NCBI RefSeq assembly: GCF_900168195.1
Contig: NZ_FUYX01000007.1
Span: 62,001-126,000, forward strand
Length of the DNA: 64,000 nt
Direction of reading: 5' to 3'
Source: Allobosea thiooxidans
Lineage (GTDB): Bacteria > Pseudomonadota > Alphaproteobacteria > Rhizobiales > Beijerinckiaceae
Shown in pieces: positions 51,246 through 59,283 of the stretch (position 1 is its first letter; each line of letters opens with the position of its first letter). The notes beneath the pieces are model-generated. The model had not been told where the DNA came from and did not search any database. It saw only the letters and a list, made by a program, of their open reading frames with translations. Both the position numbers and the translations under genes were made by a program.

Positions 51246-52751
51246 ATGAAGCTGTTCAAGGTTGCGTTCTCGGCCGCCGCGCTCGCCCTGGCGACGCTCC
51301 CGGCACTCGCGCAGGCGCCCTCCGCCTTGCGCATCGGGCTGCAGGAAGACCCGGACATGCTCGATCCGCACAAGGCGCGCACCTTCGTCGGCCGCATCGT
51401 CTTCATGGGCCTGTGCGACCGGCTGCTCGACATCGCGCCCGATCTGAAGCTGGTGCCGCGGCTGGCGACGGAATGGAGCTTCTCGCAGGACGGGCTGACG
51501 CTGACGATGAAGCTGCGCAGCGACGCCAAGTTCCACGACGGAGAGGCCTTCAACGCCGAGGCTGCCAAGGCCAATCTCGAGCGTGCCCGCACCCTGCCGG
51601 ACTCGCTGCGCAAGTCCGAGCTCGCCTCGGTCGAGAACGTCTCGGCGCCCGACGCCACGACGCTGGTGCTGAAACTGAAGCGGCCGGATGCGACGCTGCT
51701 CGCGCAGCTGACCGATCGCGCCGGCATGATGCTCTCGCCGAAGACGCTGGCCGGCGACGTCGCCGCCAAGCCGGTCTGCTCCGGCCCCTATAAATTCGTC
51801 GAGCGCGTCCAGAACGACCGCATCGTACTCGAGAAGTTCAAGGAACATTGGGAGGCGGACAAATACAGCTTCGAGCGCGTGGTCTACCGCTCGATACCCG
51901 ACACCACCGTGCGCCTCGCCAATCTGCGCTCCGGCGAGCTCGACATGCTGGAGCGGCTGGCACCGACCGACGTGAAATCGGCCCAGGGCGACAAGTCGCT
52001 CAAGGTCGCGAGCACGGCCAATCTCGGCTACCAGGGCATCACCATCAATACCAACAACGGCGAAGCCGCCAACCAGCCGATGGGCAGGGACAAGCGCGTG
52101 CGCCAGGCGCTCTCGCTCGCCATCGACCGCAAGGTGCTGAGCCAGGTGGTGTTCGAAGGGCTCTACGAGCCGATGATCCAGCCGTTCAACCCCGGCAACT
52201 TCTATCTCAGCGCGGATTTCCCCGTTCCGGCGCGTGACATCGCCAAGGCGAAGGCGCTGCTGAAGGAAGCCGGCCAGTCCAAGGTCTCGGTCGAGCTCTT
52301 CGTCACCAACAACCCGGTCGACGCCCAGCTCGGCCAGGTGATCCAGGCGATGGCGCAAGAAGCCGGCATCGACATCCAGATCCGCTCGACCGAGTTCGCC
52401 AGCCAGCTGCGCGACCAGCAGCAGGGCAAGTTCCAGATGAGCCGGATCGGCTGGTCCGGCCGCATCGACCCGGACGGCAACATCCATCAGTTCGTCACGA
52501 GCAAGGGCAACCAGAACGACGGCCGCTATTCCAATGCGGAGGTCGACAAGCTGCTCGACGAAGCCCGCACCATCTACGAGCCGACCGAGCGCAAGAAGCG
52601 CTACGACGCCGCGCAGAATATCCTGCAGGACGAGCTGCCGATCGTCTATCTCTACAACCAGACGGTGTTCTTCGCGCTGCGCTCCAACATGGAGGGCTTC
52701 GTGATCAACCCGGACGGGATGATCCGCCTTGCGGGGCTGAAGCGCTCGTGA
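51246..52751 (+). CDS. Peptide ABC transporter substrate-binding protein (SBP family 5)
   Basis: This 501-residue periplasmic protein has a Sec signal (LFKVAFSAAALALATLPALA, cleavage near residue 22). The mature part begins with the family block LRIGLQEDPDMLDPHKART. It resembles DppA and GsiB (glutathione-binding) relatives. The gene starts an operon with two permeases, a gamma-glutamyltransferase-family protein and a DUF1028 protein, so gamma-glutamyl peptides such as glutathione are a plausible ligand. No ATPase genes accompany the operon. Strong hairpins follow the stop codon. Confidence 0.92.
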   Translation: MKLFKVAFSAAALALATLPALAQAPSALRIGLQEDPDMLDPHKARTFVGRIVFMGLCDRLLDIAPDLKLVPRLATEWSFSQDGLTLTMKLRSDAKFHDGEAFNAEAAKANLERARTLPDSLRKSELASVENVSAPDATTLVLKLKRPDATLLAQLTDRAGMMLSPKTLAGDVAAKPVCSGPYKFVERVQNDRIVLEKFKEHWEADKYSFERVVYRSIPDTTVRLANLRSGELDMLERLAPTDVKSAQGDKSLKVASTANLGYQGITINTNNGEAANQPMGRDKRVRQALSLAIDRKVLSQVVFEGLYEPMIQPFNPGNFYLSADFPVPARDIAKAKALLKEAGQSKVSVELFVTNNPVDAQLGQVIQAMAQEAGIDIQIRSTEFASQLRDQQQGKFQMSRIGWSGRIDPDGNIHQFVTSKGNQNDGRYSNAEVDKLLDEARTIYEPTERKKRYDAAQNILQDELPIVYLYNQTVFFALRSNMEGFVINPDGMIRLAGLKRS

Positions 52752-52752
52752 G

Positions 52753-52795
52753 GGCCCGCGACTTGGCGGGCCATGGCGCGCATACCGCCATGGCC
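52753..52795 (+). terminator. Overlapping hairpins after the binding-protein gene
   Basis: Two mutually exclusive perfect stems begin right after the stop: GGCCCGC/GCGGGCC (52753-52772) and GGCCATGGCG/CGCCATGGCC (52769-52795). They may cause partial termination or protect the upstream mRNA, giving more binding protein than permease, a common arrangement in ABC operons. Confidence 0.6.
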
Positions 52796-52883
52796 GTCAT
52801 TGCGAGGAGCGCAGCGACGATGCAATCCGGAAGGGCGCGGAGCTCTGCCGCCCCTGGATTGTTTCGCCGCGCTCGCAATGACG
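52795..52883. repeat. GTCAT/ATGAC palindrome inside the peptide-importer operon
   Basis: Perfect 12-base arms CGTCATTGCGAG and CTCGCAATGACG bound 89 bp that also contain CAATCC/GGATTG near the middle, giving one long hairpin. It ends 13 bp before the permease start. Its termini match the other GTCAT elements in the window. Confidence 0.85.
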
Positions 52884-52896
52884 CCGGGAGCAGCCG

Positions 52897-53841
52897 ATGG
52901 CGACCCTGATCCTCCGCCGCATCCTGATCGCGATACCGACGCTGTTCCTGGTGTCGCTCTTCGTCTTCGCCCTGCAGCGCGCGCTGCCCGGCGACCCCTT
53001 CCTCGTCATCGCCGGCGAGGAACGCGACGCCGAGGTGATCGCGCGCCTGCGCGAGATCTATCGCATGGACGATCCGATCTTCGTGCAGTTCTTCGCGTGG
53101 CTCGGGCAGGTCGTGCAGGGTGATTTCGGCCGCTCGCTGCGCACGGGCGAACCTGTTCTGAACCTGATCCTGCAGAAGCTGCCGGTGACGATCCAGCTCG
53201 CCACGGCCTCGATCCTGGTCGCGATCGCGATCGGCATCCCGATCGGCATCCTGGCGGCGCGGCGCAAGGGCACGGTCGTCGACTACTCCGCCAGCGCAGT
53301 GGCGCTGTCGGGGCTGTCCATCCCGAATTTCTGGTTCGGGATCATGCTGATCCTGCTCGTCTCGGTTCACCTGAAATGGCTGCCGGCCTCGGGCTATGAA
53401 TCGATCTTCGTCGACCCCTGGGAGGCGATCCAGCGCCTGATCATGCCGGCCTTCGTGCTGGGCAACGGGCTCGCCGCATTCCTGATGCGCCACACGCGCT
53501 CGGCGATGCTGGAGGTCCTGCGCTCGGACTATGTCCGCACCGCCCGCGCCAAGGGGCTCGACGAGGATACGGTGATCCACCGCCACGCGCTGCGCAACGC
53601 ACTGGTGCCGATCATCACCCTGACCACCCTGCTCTTCGGCGAGTTGCTGGCCGGCGCGGTGCTGACCGAGCAGGTCTTCACCATCCCCGGCTTCGGCAAG
53701 CTCATCGTCGATGCCGTGTTCAACCGCGACTATGGCGTGGTGCAGGGCGTGGTGCTGTGCACCGCCATCGGCTTCATCCTGATGAACCTGCTGGCGGACG
53801 TCCTCTACATCCTCGTCAATCCGCGCCTGAGGACCGGCTGA
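52897..53841 (+). CDS. Peptide ABC permease, DppB type
   Basis: This 314-residue protein has six membrane segments. Family motifs are ILRRILIAIPTLFLVSLFVF, LPGDPFLVIAGEE, DYVRTARAKGL (coupling helix) and IPGFGKLIVDAVFNRDY. It pairs with the next gene, whose ATG overlaps this stop codon (TGATG). GGGAG lies before the start, immediately after a dispersed repeat. Confidence 0.94.
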   Translation: MATLILRRILIAIPTLFLVSLFVFALQRALPGDPFLVIAGEERDAEVIARLREIYRMDDPIFVQFFAWLGQVVQGDFGRSLRTGEPVLNLILQKLPVTIQLATASILVAIAIGIPIGILAARRKGTVVDYSASAVALSGLSIPNFWFGIMLILLVSVHLKWLPASGYESIFVDPWEAIQRLIMPAFVLGNGLAAFLMRHTRSAMLEVLRSDYVRTARAKGLDEDTVIHRHALRNALVPIITLTTLLFGELLAGAVLTEQVFTIPGFGKLIVDAVFNRDYGVVQGVVLCTAIGFILMNLLADVLYILVNPRLRTG

Positions 53842-54722
53842 TGGCATCGCTCGATTCCATCTCCTCCGCAGGCGCATCGGCCGGCGTCACGGCGCGTCCG
53901 GGCGTGTTCGCCCGGCTCCTCCGGAACAAATCCGCGCTGATCGGCGGCAGCATCGTGCTGGTCTTCGTGCTGATGGCGCTGCTAGCGCCGATCCTGCCGC
54001 TGGCGGACCCGTTCAAGTCGAATTTCCTCGCCATCCGCAAGCCGCCCTCGGAGCTCTACTGGTTCGGTACCGACGAACTCGGGCGCGATCAGGTCTCGCG
54101 GCTGTTCTTCGGCGCGCAGGCCTCGCTGCTCGCCGGCATCGTCTCGGTCCTGATCGCGGTGGCGATCGGCCTGCCCTTCGGCCTCATCGCCGGCTGGTAT
54201 GGCGGCTGGATCGATATCGTGATCTCGCGCGTCACCGAGGCGCTGCTCGCCTGCCCCTTCCTGATCCTGGCGATCGCCTTCGCCGCCGTGCTCGGCCCGT
54301 CGCTGACCAATGCGATGATCGCGATCGGCCTGTCCGCGGTGCCGATCTTCATCCGCCTGATCCGCGGCCAGGTGATGAGCGTGAAGGCGGAGGATTTCGT
54401 CGAGGGCGCGCGGGCGGTCGGCGCGCGCGATGCGCGGCTGATGTTCTGCCATGTCCTGCCCAACACCCTGTCCCCCATCGTGGTGCAGTCGACTTTGTTC
54501 ATGGCGCAGGCGATCATTCTGGAAGCCGCCCTCTCCTTCCTCGGCCTCGGCCAGCAGCCGCCGGCGCCGTCCTGGGGTCAGATGCTCAACGTCGCCAAGA
54601 ACTTCATGGAACAGGCGCCATGGATGTCGGTGGCGCCGGGCATCTGCATCTTCCTGGCCGTGCTGGGCTTCAACCTGCTCGGCGACGGCCTGCGCGACGC
54701 GCTCGATCCAAAAGAAAACTAG
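53841..54722 (+). CDS. Peptide ABC permease, DppC type
   Basis: This 293-residue membrane protein starts in the TGATG overlap with DppB. Typical motifs are YWFGTDELGRDQVSRLFFGA, the coupling segment DFVEGARAVGARD, and LEAALSFLGLGQQPPAPSWG. Five to six membrane segments are seen. It forms the heterodimeric channel with DppB; the ATPases must be encoded elsewhere or shared. The gamma-glutamyltransferase-family gene follows after 18 bp. Confidence 0.94.
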   Translation: MASLDSISSAGASAGVTARPGVFARLLRNKSALIGGSIVLVFVLMALLAPILPLADPFKSNFLAIRKPPSELYWFGTDELGRDQVSRLFFGAQASLLAGIVSVLIAVAIGLPFGLIAGWYGGWIDIVISRVTEALLACPFLILAIAFAAVLGPSLTNAMIAIGLSAVPIFIRLIRGQVMSVKAEDFVEGARAVGARDARLMFCHVLPNTLSPIVVQSTLFMAQAIILEAALSFLGLGQQPPAPSWGQMLNVAKNFMEQAPWMSVAPGICIFLAVLGFNLLGDGLRDALDPKEN

Positions 54723-54740
54723 GCTCTCAAGGATACGCCC

Positions 54741-56540
54741 ATGTTCACCACAAGGCCCGAAATCCTCGGCACCTTCGGCGTCGTCACCTCGACGCACTGG
54801 ATCGCCACCGCCTCCGGCATGGCGATGCTGGAGAAGGGCGGCAACGCCTTCGACGCCTGCGCGGCGGCCGCCTTCGTGCTGCAGGTGGTGGAGCCCCATC
54901 TCGTCGGGCCGGCCGGCGACATGCCGGCAGTGTTCTATTCGGCCGACAAGAAGAAGGTCGAGGTTCTCTGCGCGCAGGGCCCGGCTCCGCAGGCCGCCAC
55001 CATCGCCGCCTACAAGGCTCTCGGCCTCGACCTGATCCCGGGCTCCGGCCTGCTCGCGACCGTCATCCCCGGCGCCTTCGGGGGCTGGATGACGCTGCTG
55101 CGCGACCATGGCCGGCTCAAGCTGCGCGACGTGCTGGAGCCGGCGATCGGCTATTTCGAGAACGGCCACCCGATGCTGCCGCGCGTCTCGGATTCGATCC
55201 GCGAGCTGACCGACCTCTTCTCCAACGAATGGACCAGCTCGGGTGCAGTCTACCTGCCCGGCGGCAATGTGCCGGAAGCCCGCAAGCTCTTCGCCAACCG
55301 GGCCGCGGCCGCGACCTACAAGCGCATCCTGAGCGAGGCGGAAGCCAAGGGCAGCGACCGTCAGGAGCAGATCCAGGGGGCCTATGACGCCTGGTACAAA
55401 GGCTTCGTGGCCGAGGCGATGGACCGCTTCTGCCGCACGACGGAGGTGATGGATTCCTCCGGCCGGCGGAACAAGGGCCTGCTGACCGCCGACGACATGG
55501 CGAAGTGGCAGCCGAGCTACGAGACGCCGGCCTCCGTGACCTATCACGACTGGGAGGTCTTCAAGATCGGCCCCTGGGGCCAGGGCCCGGCCTTCCTGCA
55601 GACGCTGAAGATCCTCGAAGGCGTCGACCTTGCCGGCATGGGCCCGGCAAGTCCTGAATTCGTCCATCATGTCGTCGAGGCGATGAAGCTCGCCTTCGCC
55701 GACCGCGAGGCCTATTACGGCGACCCGGACTTCGTGAAGGTGCCGCTGGCGACGCTGCTTTCCGAGGACTATGCCGCCGGGAGGCGCGGGCTGATCGGAG
55801 AGCAGGCTTCGCTGGAGCTCCGGCCCGGCACCGTCCCGGGCTACGAGGCGCAGGTCGCCCATGCCCTGAAGGCGCTCGGCGCCATCGCCCAGCCGGGCCA
55901 GGGCGGCGCCAGCGTCGGCGAGCCGACCATGGCCTCGATGGTCGCCGCCGGCCGCAAGGGCGACACCGTCCATATCGACGTCATCGACAAATGGGGCAAC
56001 ATGATCGCGGCGACGCCGTCGGGCGGCTGGCTGCAATCCTCCCCGGTCATCCCGGAACTCGGCTTCCCGCTGAACTCGCGGGCGCAGATGTTCTGGCTGG
56101 AAGAGGGCCTGCCCTCCTCGCTCGCGCCCGGCAAGCGCCCGCGCACGACTCTGACGCCCTCGATCGCCTTCGAGAACGGGCAGCCCCGCCTCGCCTTCGG
56201 CACGCCGGGCGGCGACCAGCAGGAGCAGTGGCAGCTCGGCCTGTTCCTGCGCCGCGTCCATCACGGCCTCAACCTGCAGGAAGCGATCGACCTGCCGCTG
56301 TTCCATACGCAGCACTTCCCCTCCTCCTTCTATCCGCGCTCGTCGCGGCCGGGCCACATGATGATCGAGGAGAGCATCGGCGCCGCCGCTCTCGCCGAGC
56401 TGGAGCGCCGCGGCCACCGCATCGAGAAGGCGCCGGCCTGGACGGTCGGTCGTCTCACTGCGGCGGAACGCAGCGCCGACGGCCTCTTGCGCGCCGCCGC
56501 GACGCCGCGTCTGATGCAGGCCTATGCCGCCGGCCGCTGA
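54741..56540 (+). CDS. Gamma-glutamyltransferase-family Ntn hydrolase
   Basis: This 599-residue protein has the full two-subunit precursor length. The predicted self-cleavage threonine is T409 in GDTVHIDVIDKWGN, aligned with DTTHYSVVD of E. coli GGT. The second T and the TLN-type loop after it are replaced, so it may prefer other acyl donors. No signal peptide is visible, unlike periplasmic GGT, so processing would take place in the cytoplasm after import. Co-transcription with a peptide importer suggests cleavage of gamma-glutamyl or similar N-acyl compounds. Confidence 0.9.
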   Translation: MFTTRPEILGTFGVVTSTHWIATASGMAMLEKGGNAFDACAAAAFVLQVVEPHLVGPAGDMPAVFYSADKKKVEVLCAQGPAPQAATIAAYKALGLDLIPGSGLLATVIPGAFGGWMTLLRDHGRLKLRDVLEPAIGYFENGHPMLPRVSDSIRELTDLFSNEWTSSGAVYLPGGNVPEARKLFANRAAAATYKRILSEAEAKGSDRQEQIQGAYDAWYKGFVAEAMDRFCRTTEVMDSSGRRNKGLLTADDMAKWQPSYETPASVTYHDWEVFKIGPWGQGPAFLQTLKILEGVDLAGMGPASPEFVHHVVEAMKLAFADREAYYGDPDFVKVPLATLLSEDYAAGRRGLIGEQASLELRPGTVPGYEAQVAHALKALGAIAQPGQGGASVGEPTMASMVAAGRKGDTVHIDVIDKWGNMIAATPSGGWLQSSPVIPELGFPLNSRAQMFWLEEGLPSSLAPGKRPRTTLTPSIAFENGQPRLAFGTPGGDQQEQWQLGLFLRRVHHGLNLQEAIDLPLFHTQHFPSSFYPRSSRPGHMMIEESIGAAALAELERRGHRIEKAPAWTVGRLTAAERSADGLLRAAATPRLMQAYAAGR

Positions 56541-56552
56541 GGAAATGACCGC

Positions 56553-57281
56553 ATGACCTGGTCCATCGTTGCGCGCGATGCCGCCACCGGCGCCTACGGC
56601 GTCGCCGTCTCGACCTGCGCCTTCGCCGTGGGCTCGCGCGTGCCCTATGGCGGCGGCCGGATCGGCGCCCTCGCGACGCAGGCCTTCGTCAACCCGCTCT
56701 ACGGCGTCGACGGCCTGCGGTTGCTGCAGGAGGGGCGCCCCGCCGTGGAGATCGTCGCGACGCTGACGGCGGCCGACGAAGGCCGCGCCCACCGCCAGCT
56801 CCACGTCATCGACCGGGACGGCAAGATCGCCGCCCATACGGGCGCCGCCTGCATCGACTGGTGCGGCGCGGTGGACGGCCCCCAGGTCTCGGTCGCCGGT
56901 AACATGCTGGCCGGGCCGGAGGTCGTGAAGGAGACGCTGAAGGCCTATATCGCCACCTCGGCGCTCGACTTCGACGAGCGGCTCCTGGTGGCGCTCGAAG
57001 CCGGCGAGAAGGCCGGCGGCGACAAGCGCGGCAAGCAATCCGCCGCGATCCGCATCTGGAGCGGCGAACCGGTGCCCAGCTTCGACATCCGCGTCGACGA
57101 CCATCCCGACCCGCTGGCCGAGCTGCGCCGGCTCTGGCGCCTCGCGCATCAGCGCTATGTGCCGTTCCAGCAGGCCTCGCCGTCGCGCGGGCGCCCTGCC
57201 GGTGTCACCGACCGGGCGGAGCTCGACCGACTCTGCGAGGACTACGCCGCCAGCTGGAATGCGCGGCATCCCGAGAGCTGA
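56553..57281 (+). CDS. DUF1028 protein (Ntn-hydrolase-like)
   Basis: This 242-residue protein matches the DUF1028 family (COG3342). It begins TWSIVARDAATGAYGVAVST, where an internal or N-terminal Thr/Ser could act as nucleophile, and has GRIGALATQAFVNPLYG and VAGNMLAGPEV. DUF1028 has an Ntn-hydrolase-type fold but no established reaction. It follows the gamma-glutamyltransferase-family gene by 12 bp and ends the operon. Two Ntn-fold proteins beside one peptide importer suggest consecutive amide cleavages. Confidence 0.88.
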   Translation: MTWSIVARDAATGAYGVAVSTCAFAVGSRVPYGGGRIGALATQAFVNPLYGVDGLRLLQEGRPAVEIVATLTAADEGRAHRQLHVIDRDGKIAAHTGAACIDWCGAVDGPQVSVAGNMLAGPEVVKETLKAYIATSALDFDERLLVALEAGEKAGGDKRGKQSAAIRIWSGEPVPSFDIRVDDHPDPLAELRRLWRLAHQRYVPFQQASPSRGRPAGVTDRAELDRLCEDYAASWNARHPES

Positions 57282-57364
57282 CCGGCAAGCCGCATTCTAG
57301 CCGCCCCCGCGGCATGATAGAATGACGCAGCGTCATCCTGTCATGCCTGTGAGCGGGGAATGCG

Positions 57365-57955
57365 ATGGCCGATCCGGACAACGAAGCCCTCCAGAAGCGC
57401 ATCGCCACGCTGGAGGCGCAGGTCGCAGCCTTGCTGCAGGCGATTTCGGCGGATCGGGGCGGCAATGTCGTCATCAACGCGCCGGGCTCGCTGACCGTCA
57501 ATTGCGGGCTCGGCATCTCGCTCACAGCCGGCAGCGTGATGACGTTGACCGCGGGCGCAACCCTCGCCGTGACCGCCGGGGCCAACCTTGCCGTGACCGC
57601 TGGCGTCAATACCAGTCTGGTCGTCGGCAGCCGCCTGCGCGTCAGCAGCGGCCAGGAAGCGACATTCGAAACCCGGAATTTCAACGTCGCAGCGGCGGTG
57701 GCGTGCGGGATCGACAGCGGACAGAAGTTCGCCGTCACCTCCGGCAAGGAAATGACGGTCACGGCCGGCAAGACGCTTCTGCTTGAAAGCGCCGACGCGG
57801 CGCTGCTGAAAAGCGGCGATGCCCGGCTCAACCTGAAGAAGGATGGCAGCGTCGATCTGCACGGGCGCGACGTCGTCATTCAGGCCAGCGGACGCCTCGT
57901 GGCCAAGGCGTCCGGCAATGTCACGATCAAAGGATCGAAGATCCTGCAGAACTGA
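57365..57955 (+). CDS. Orphan VgrG/gp5-tip-like beta-helix protein
   Basis: This 196-residue protein has GGGGA ahead of the ATG. A short coiled-coil start (residues 5-30, EALQKRIATLEAQVAALLQA) could trimerise it. Then come about 150 residues of short beta repeats (LTAGATLAVTAGANLAVTAG), and the end (KASGNVTIKGSKILQN) closely resembles the C-terminal tip of VgrG spikes and phage gp5. No Hcp, VipA/B, ClpV, VgrG body or effector gene is nearby. It may be a tip remnant, a free-standing beta-helical adhesin or a structural protein. Confidence 0.65.
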   Translation: MADPDNEALQKRIATLEAQVAALLQAISADRGGNVVINAPGSLTVNCGLGISLTAGSVMTLTAGATLAVTAGANLAVTAGVNTSLVVGSRLRVSSGQEATFETRNFNVAAAVACGIDSGQKFAVTSGKEMTVTAGKTLLLESADAALLKSGDARLNLKKDGSVDLHGRDVVIQASGRLVAKASGNVTIKGSKILQN

Positions 57956-57986
57956 AACGTGCTGCGCTTCTCTCGGAACTACGCCG

Positions 57987-58027
57987 TCATTCCGGGGCTT
58001 CGCGTCAGCGAAGAGCCCGGAACCTGG
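57987..58027. repeat. GTCATTCCGGG hairpin next to the cloverleaf element
   Basis: TTCCGGG and CTTCGC on the left pair with GCGAAG and CCCGGAA on the right around a GTCA loop. The left end reads GTCAT as in the other elements, but no ATGAC closes it. It is followed after about 20 bp by cloverleaf copy B, so the 206-bp gap is almost wholly repeats. Confidence 0.7.
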
Positions 58028-58048
58028 AACACAAGATTATTCCAGCTC

Positions 58049-58140
58049 GTCATGCTCGCCCTCGTGGCGAGTATCCACGTCTTGAACACCGCACTGCACC
58101 GATGAAGACGTGGATGGTCGGGACAAGCCCGACCATGACG
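58049..58140. repeat. Cloverleaf palindromic element, copy B
   Basis: This is a second copy of the element at 15431-15518. The outer GTCATG/CATGAC stem and the three inner hairpins are kept. Differences fall mainly in loops (the large loop is changed in sequence), and one stem change gives a G-T pair. It again lies between convergent genes. Confidence 0.9.
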
Positions 58141-58161
58141 GCCGACATGATTTCGATGAAC

Positions 58162-59283
58162 TCAGGTCAGCTTGCCGCGGGCTGCGACGGGGAGTTCCCC
58201 GATCAGCTTGTCGCCGCGCACCGTGATCAGCCGGTCGACCATGTTGACGACGACGCAGACATGGTTCGGCACGATCCGGACGACCTCGCCCACCACCGGC
58301 CGCTTGTTCGAGGCCGAGAGGTCGAGGAAGCCGTGCTCCTCGGCGAACTGCGCGATCTTCGCCGCCGGGTATTCGAGGATGTAGCCATGCCCTTCGAGAT
58401 TGCCCTTGTCGCTGGTCAGCGTCTTGGAGCCGGAATCGAGGATGCCGCGCTCGGCGCCCGCCCGGCTCACCACCGTCGCATAGACCGTCAGCGCGCAATC
58501 CTCGAGCGAGGCGACCCCGGCCGCGATCTGCATGCGGTCGTTGAAGATCGAGGTGCCCGAGCGGTGCTCGGTCGCGCCCTTGAGCTTGCCCATGTTGGGG
58601 ATATTGGGCGAGCCGCCGGTCGAGACGATGTCGGCCTTGAGGCCGGCATCGCGCAGGCCGGCATTGGCGGTGTCGAGGAAGATCTGCGTCCGCTCCCAGC
58701 CATCCTCCGGCGGGTACATCAGGAAGCCGGCGAAGCGCAGGCCGGGCGATGCGGCGATCATCTTCGCGAGCTCGACAGCCTCACCGGGCGTCTCGACGCC
58801 GGCGCGCTTGCGGCCCGTGTCGCACTCGACCACGACCTCGAGGTCGCGCCCGGCGATCCCGGCAGCGCGCGGCAGGCCGGAGATGGTGACGGGGTTGTCG
58901 GCGGCGACGATCATCCGGACACGGCGCTGGAGCGCGCCGAGCCGGCCGAGCTTCTCCTCGCCGAGGATGTTGTAGCTGATCATGATGTCGTCGAGCCCGC
59001 CATCGGCCATGATCTCGGCCTCGCCGAGCTTCTGGCAGGTGATGCCGCGCGCGCCGGCCTCGACCTGGAGCCGCGCCAGCTCGGGCGATTTATGCGTCTT
59101 GATATGCGGGCGGTTGGCGACGCCGGCGGCGTCGCAGGCGGCCTGGAGCCGGGCGATGTTGGCATCGACCTTGTCGAGGTCGATCACGACGGCCGGAGTG
59201 CCGTAGACGCGCGCGATCTCGGCCGCGAGCGGCGTGGCGGCCGGCTGGTCGACGGCCGGCGACGTGGTCGCGGTGACGCTCAT
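58162..59283 (-). CDS. DSD1/D-threonine-aldolase-fold PLP enzyme
   Basis: This 373-residue alanine-racemase-fold enzyme starts at the ATG at 59283, in a 4-bp overlap (ATGA) with ridA. The cofactor lysine is K62 in RPHIKTHKSPE. The metal pair is H341-x-C343 in PNHVCVVVN. H-x-C is the zinc pair of eukaryotic D-serine dehydratase DSD1, while D-threonine aldolases use H-x-D. That favours D-serine or D-3-hydroxyaspartate-type ammonia lyase chemistry over aldol cleavage. Such lyases release 2-aminoacrylate or imines, the substrates of RidA, whose gene is directly upstream. Confidence 0.88.
   Translation of the reverse strand: MSVTATTSPAVDQPAATPLAAEIARVYGTPAVVIDLDKVDANIARLQAACDAAGVANRPHIKTHKSPELARLQVEAGARGITCQKLGEAEIMADGGLDDIMISYNILGEEKLGRLGALQRRVRMIVAADNPVTISGLPRAAGIAGRDLEVVVECDTGRKRAGVETPGEAVELAKMIAASPGLRFAGFLMYPPEDGWERTQIFLDTANAGLRDAGLKADIVSTGGSPNIPNMGKLKGATEHRSGTSIFNDRMQIAAGVASLEDCALTVYATVVSRAGAERGILDSGSKTLTSDKGNLEGHGYILEYPAAKIAQFAEEHGFLDLSASNKRPVVGEVVRIVPNHVCVVVNMVDRLITVRGDKLIGELPVAARGKLT

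Noticed and set aside
57365-57955. Type VI secretion locus
   Set aside because: Only a VgrG-tip-like protein is present; no Hcp, sheath, ClpV, baseplate or membrane-complex gene lies within 20 kb on the left or 6 kb on the right.
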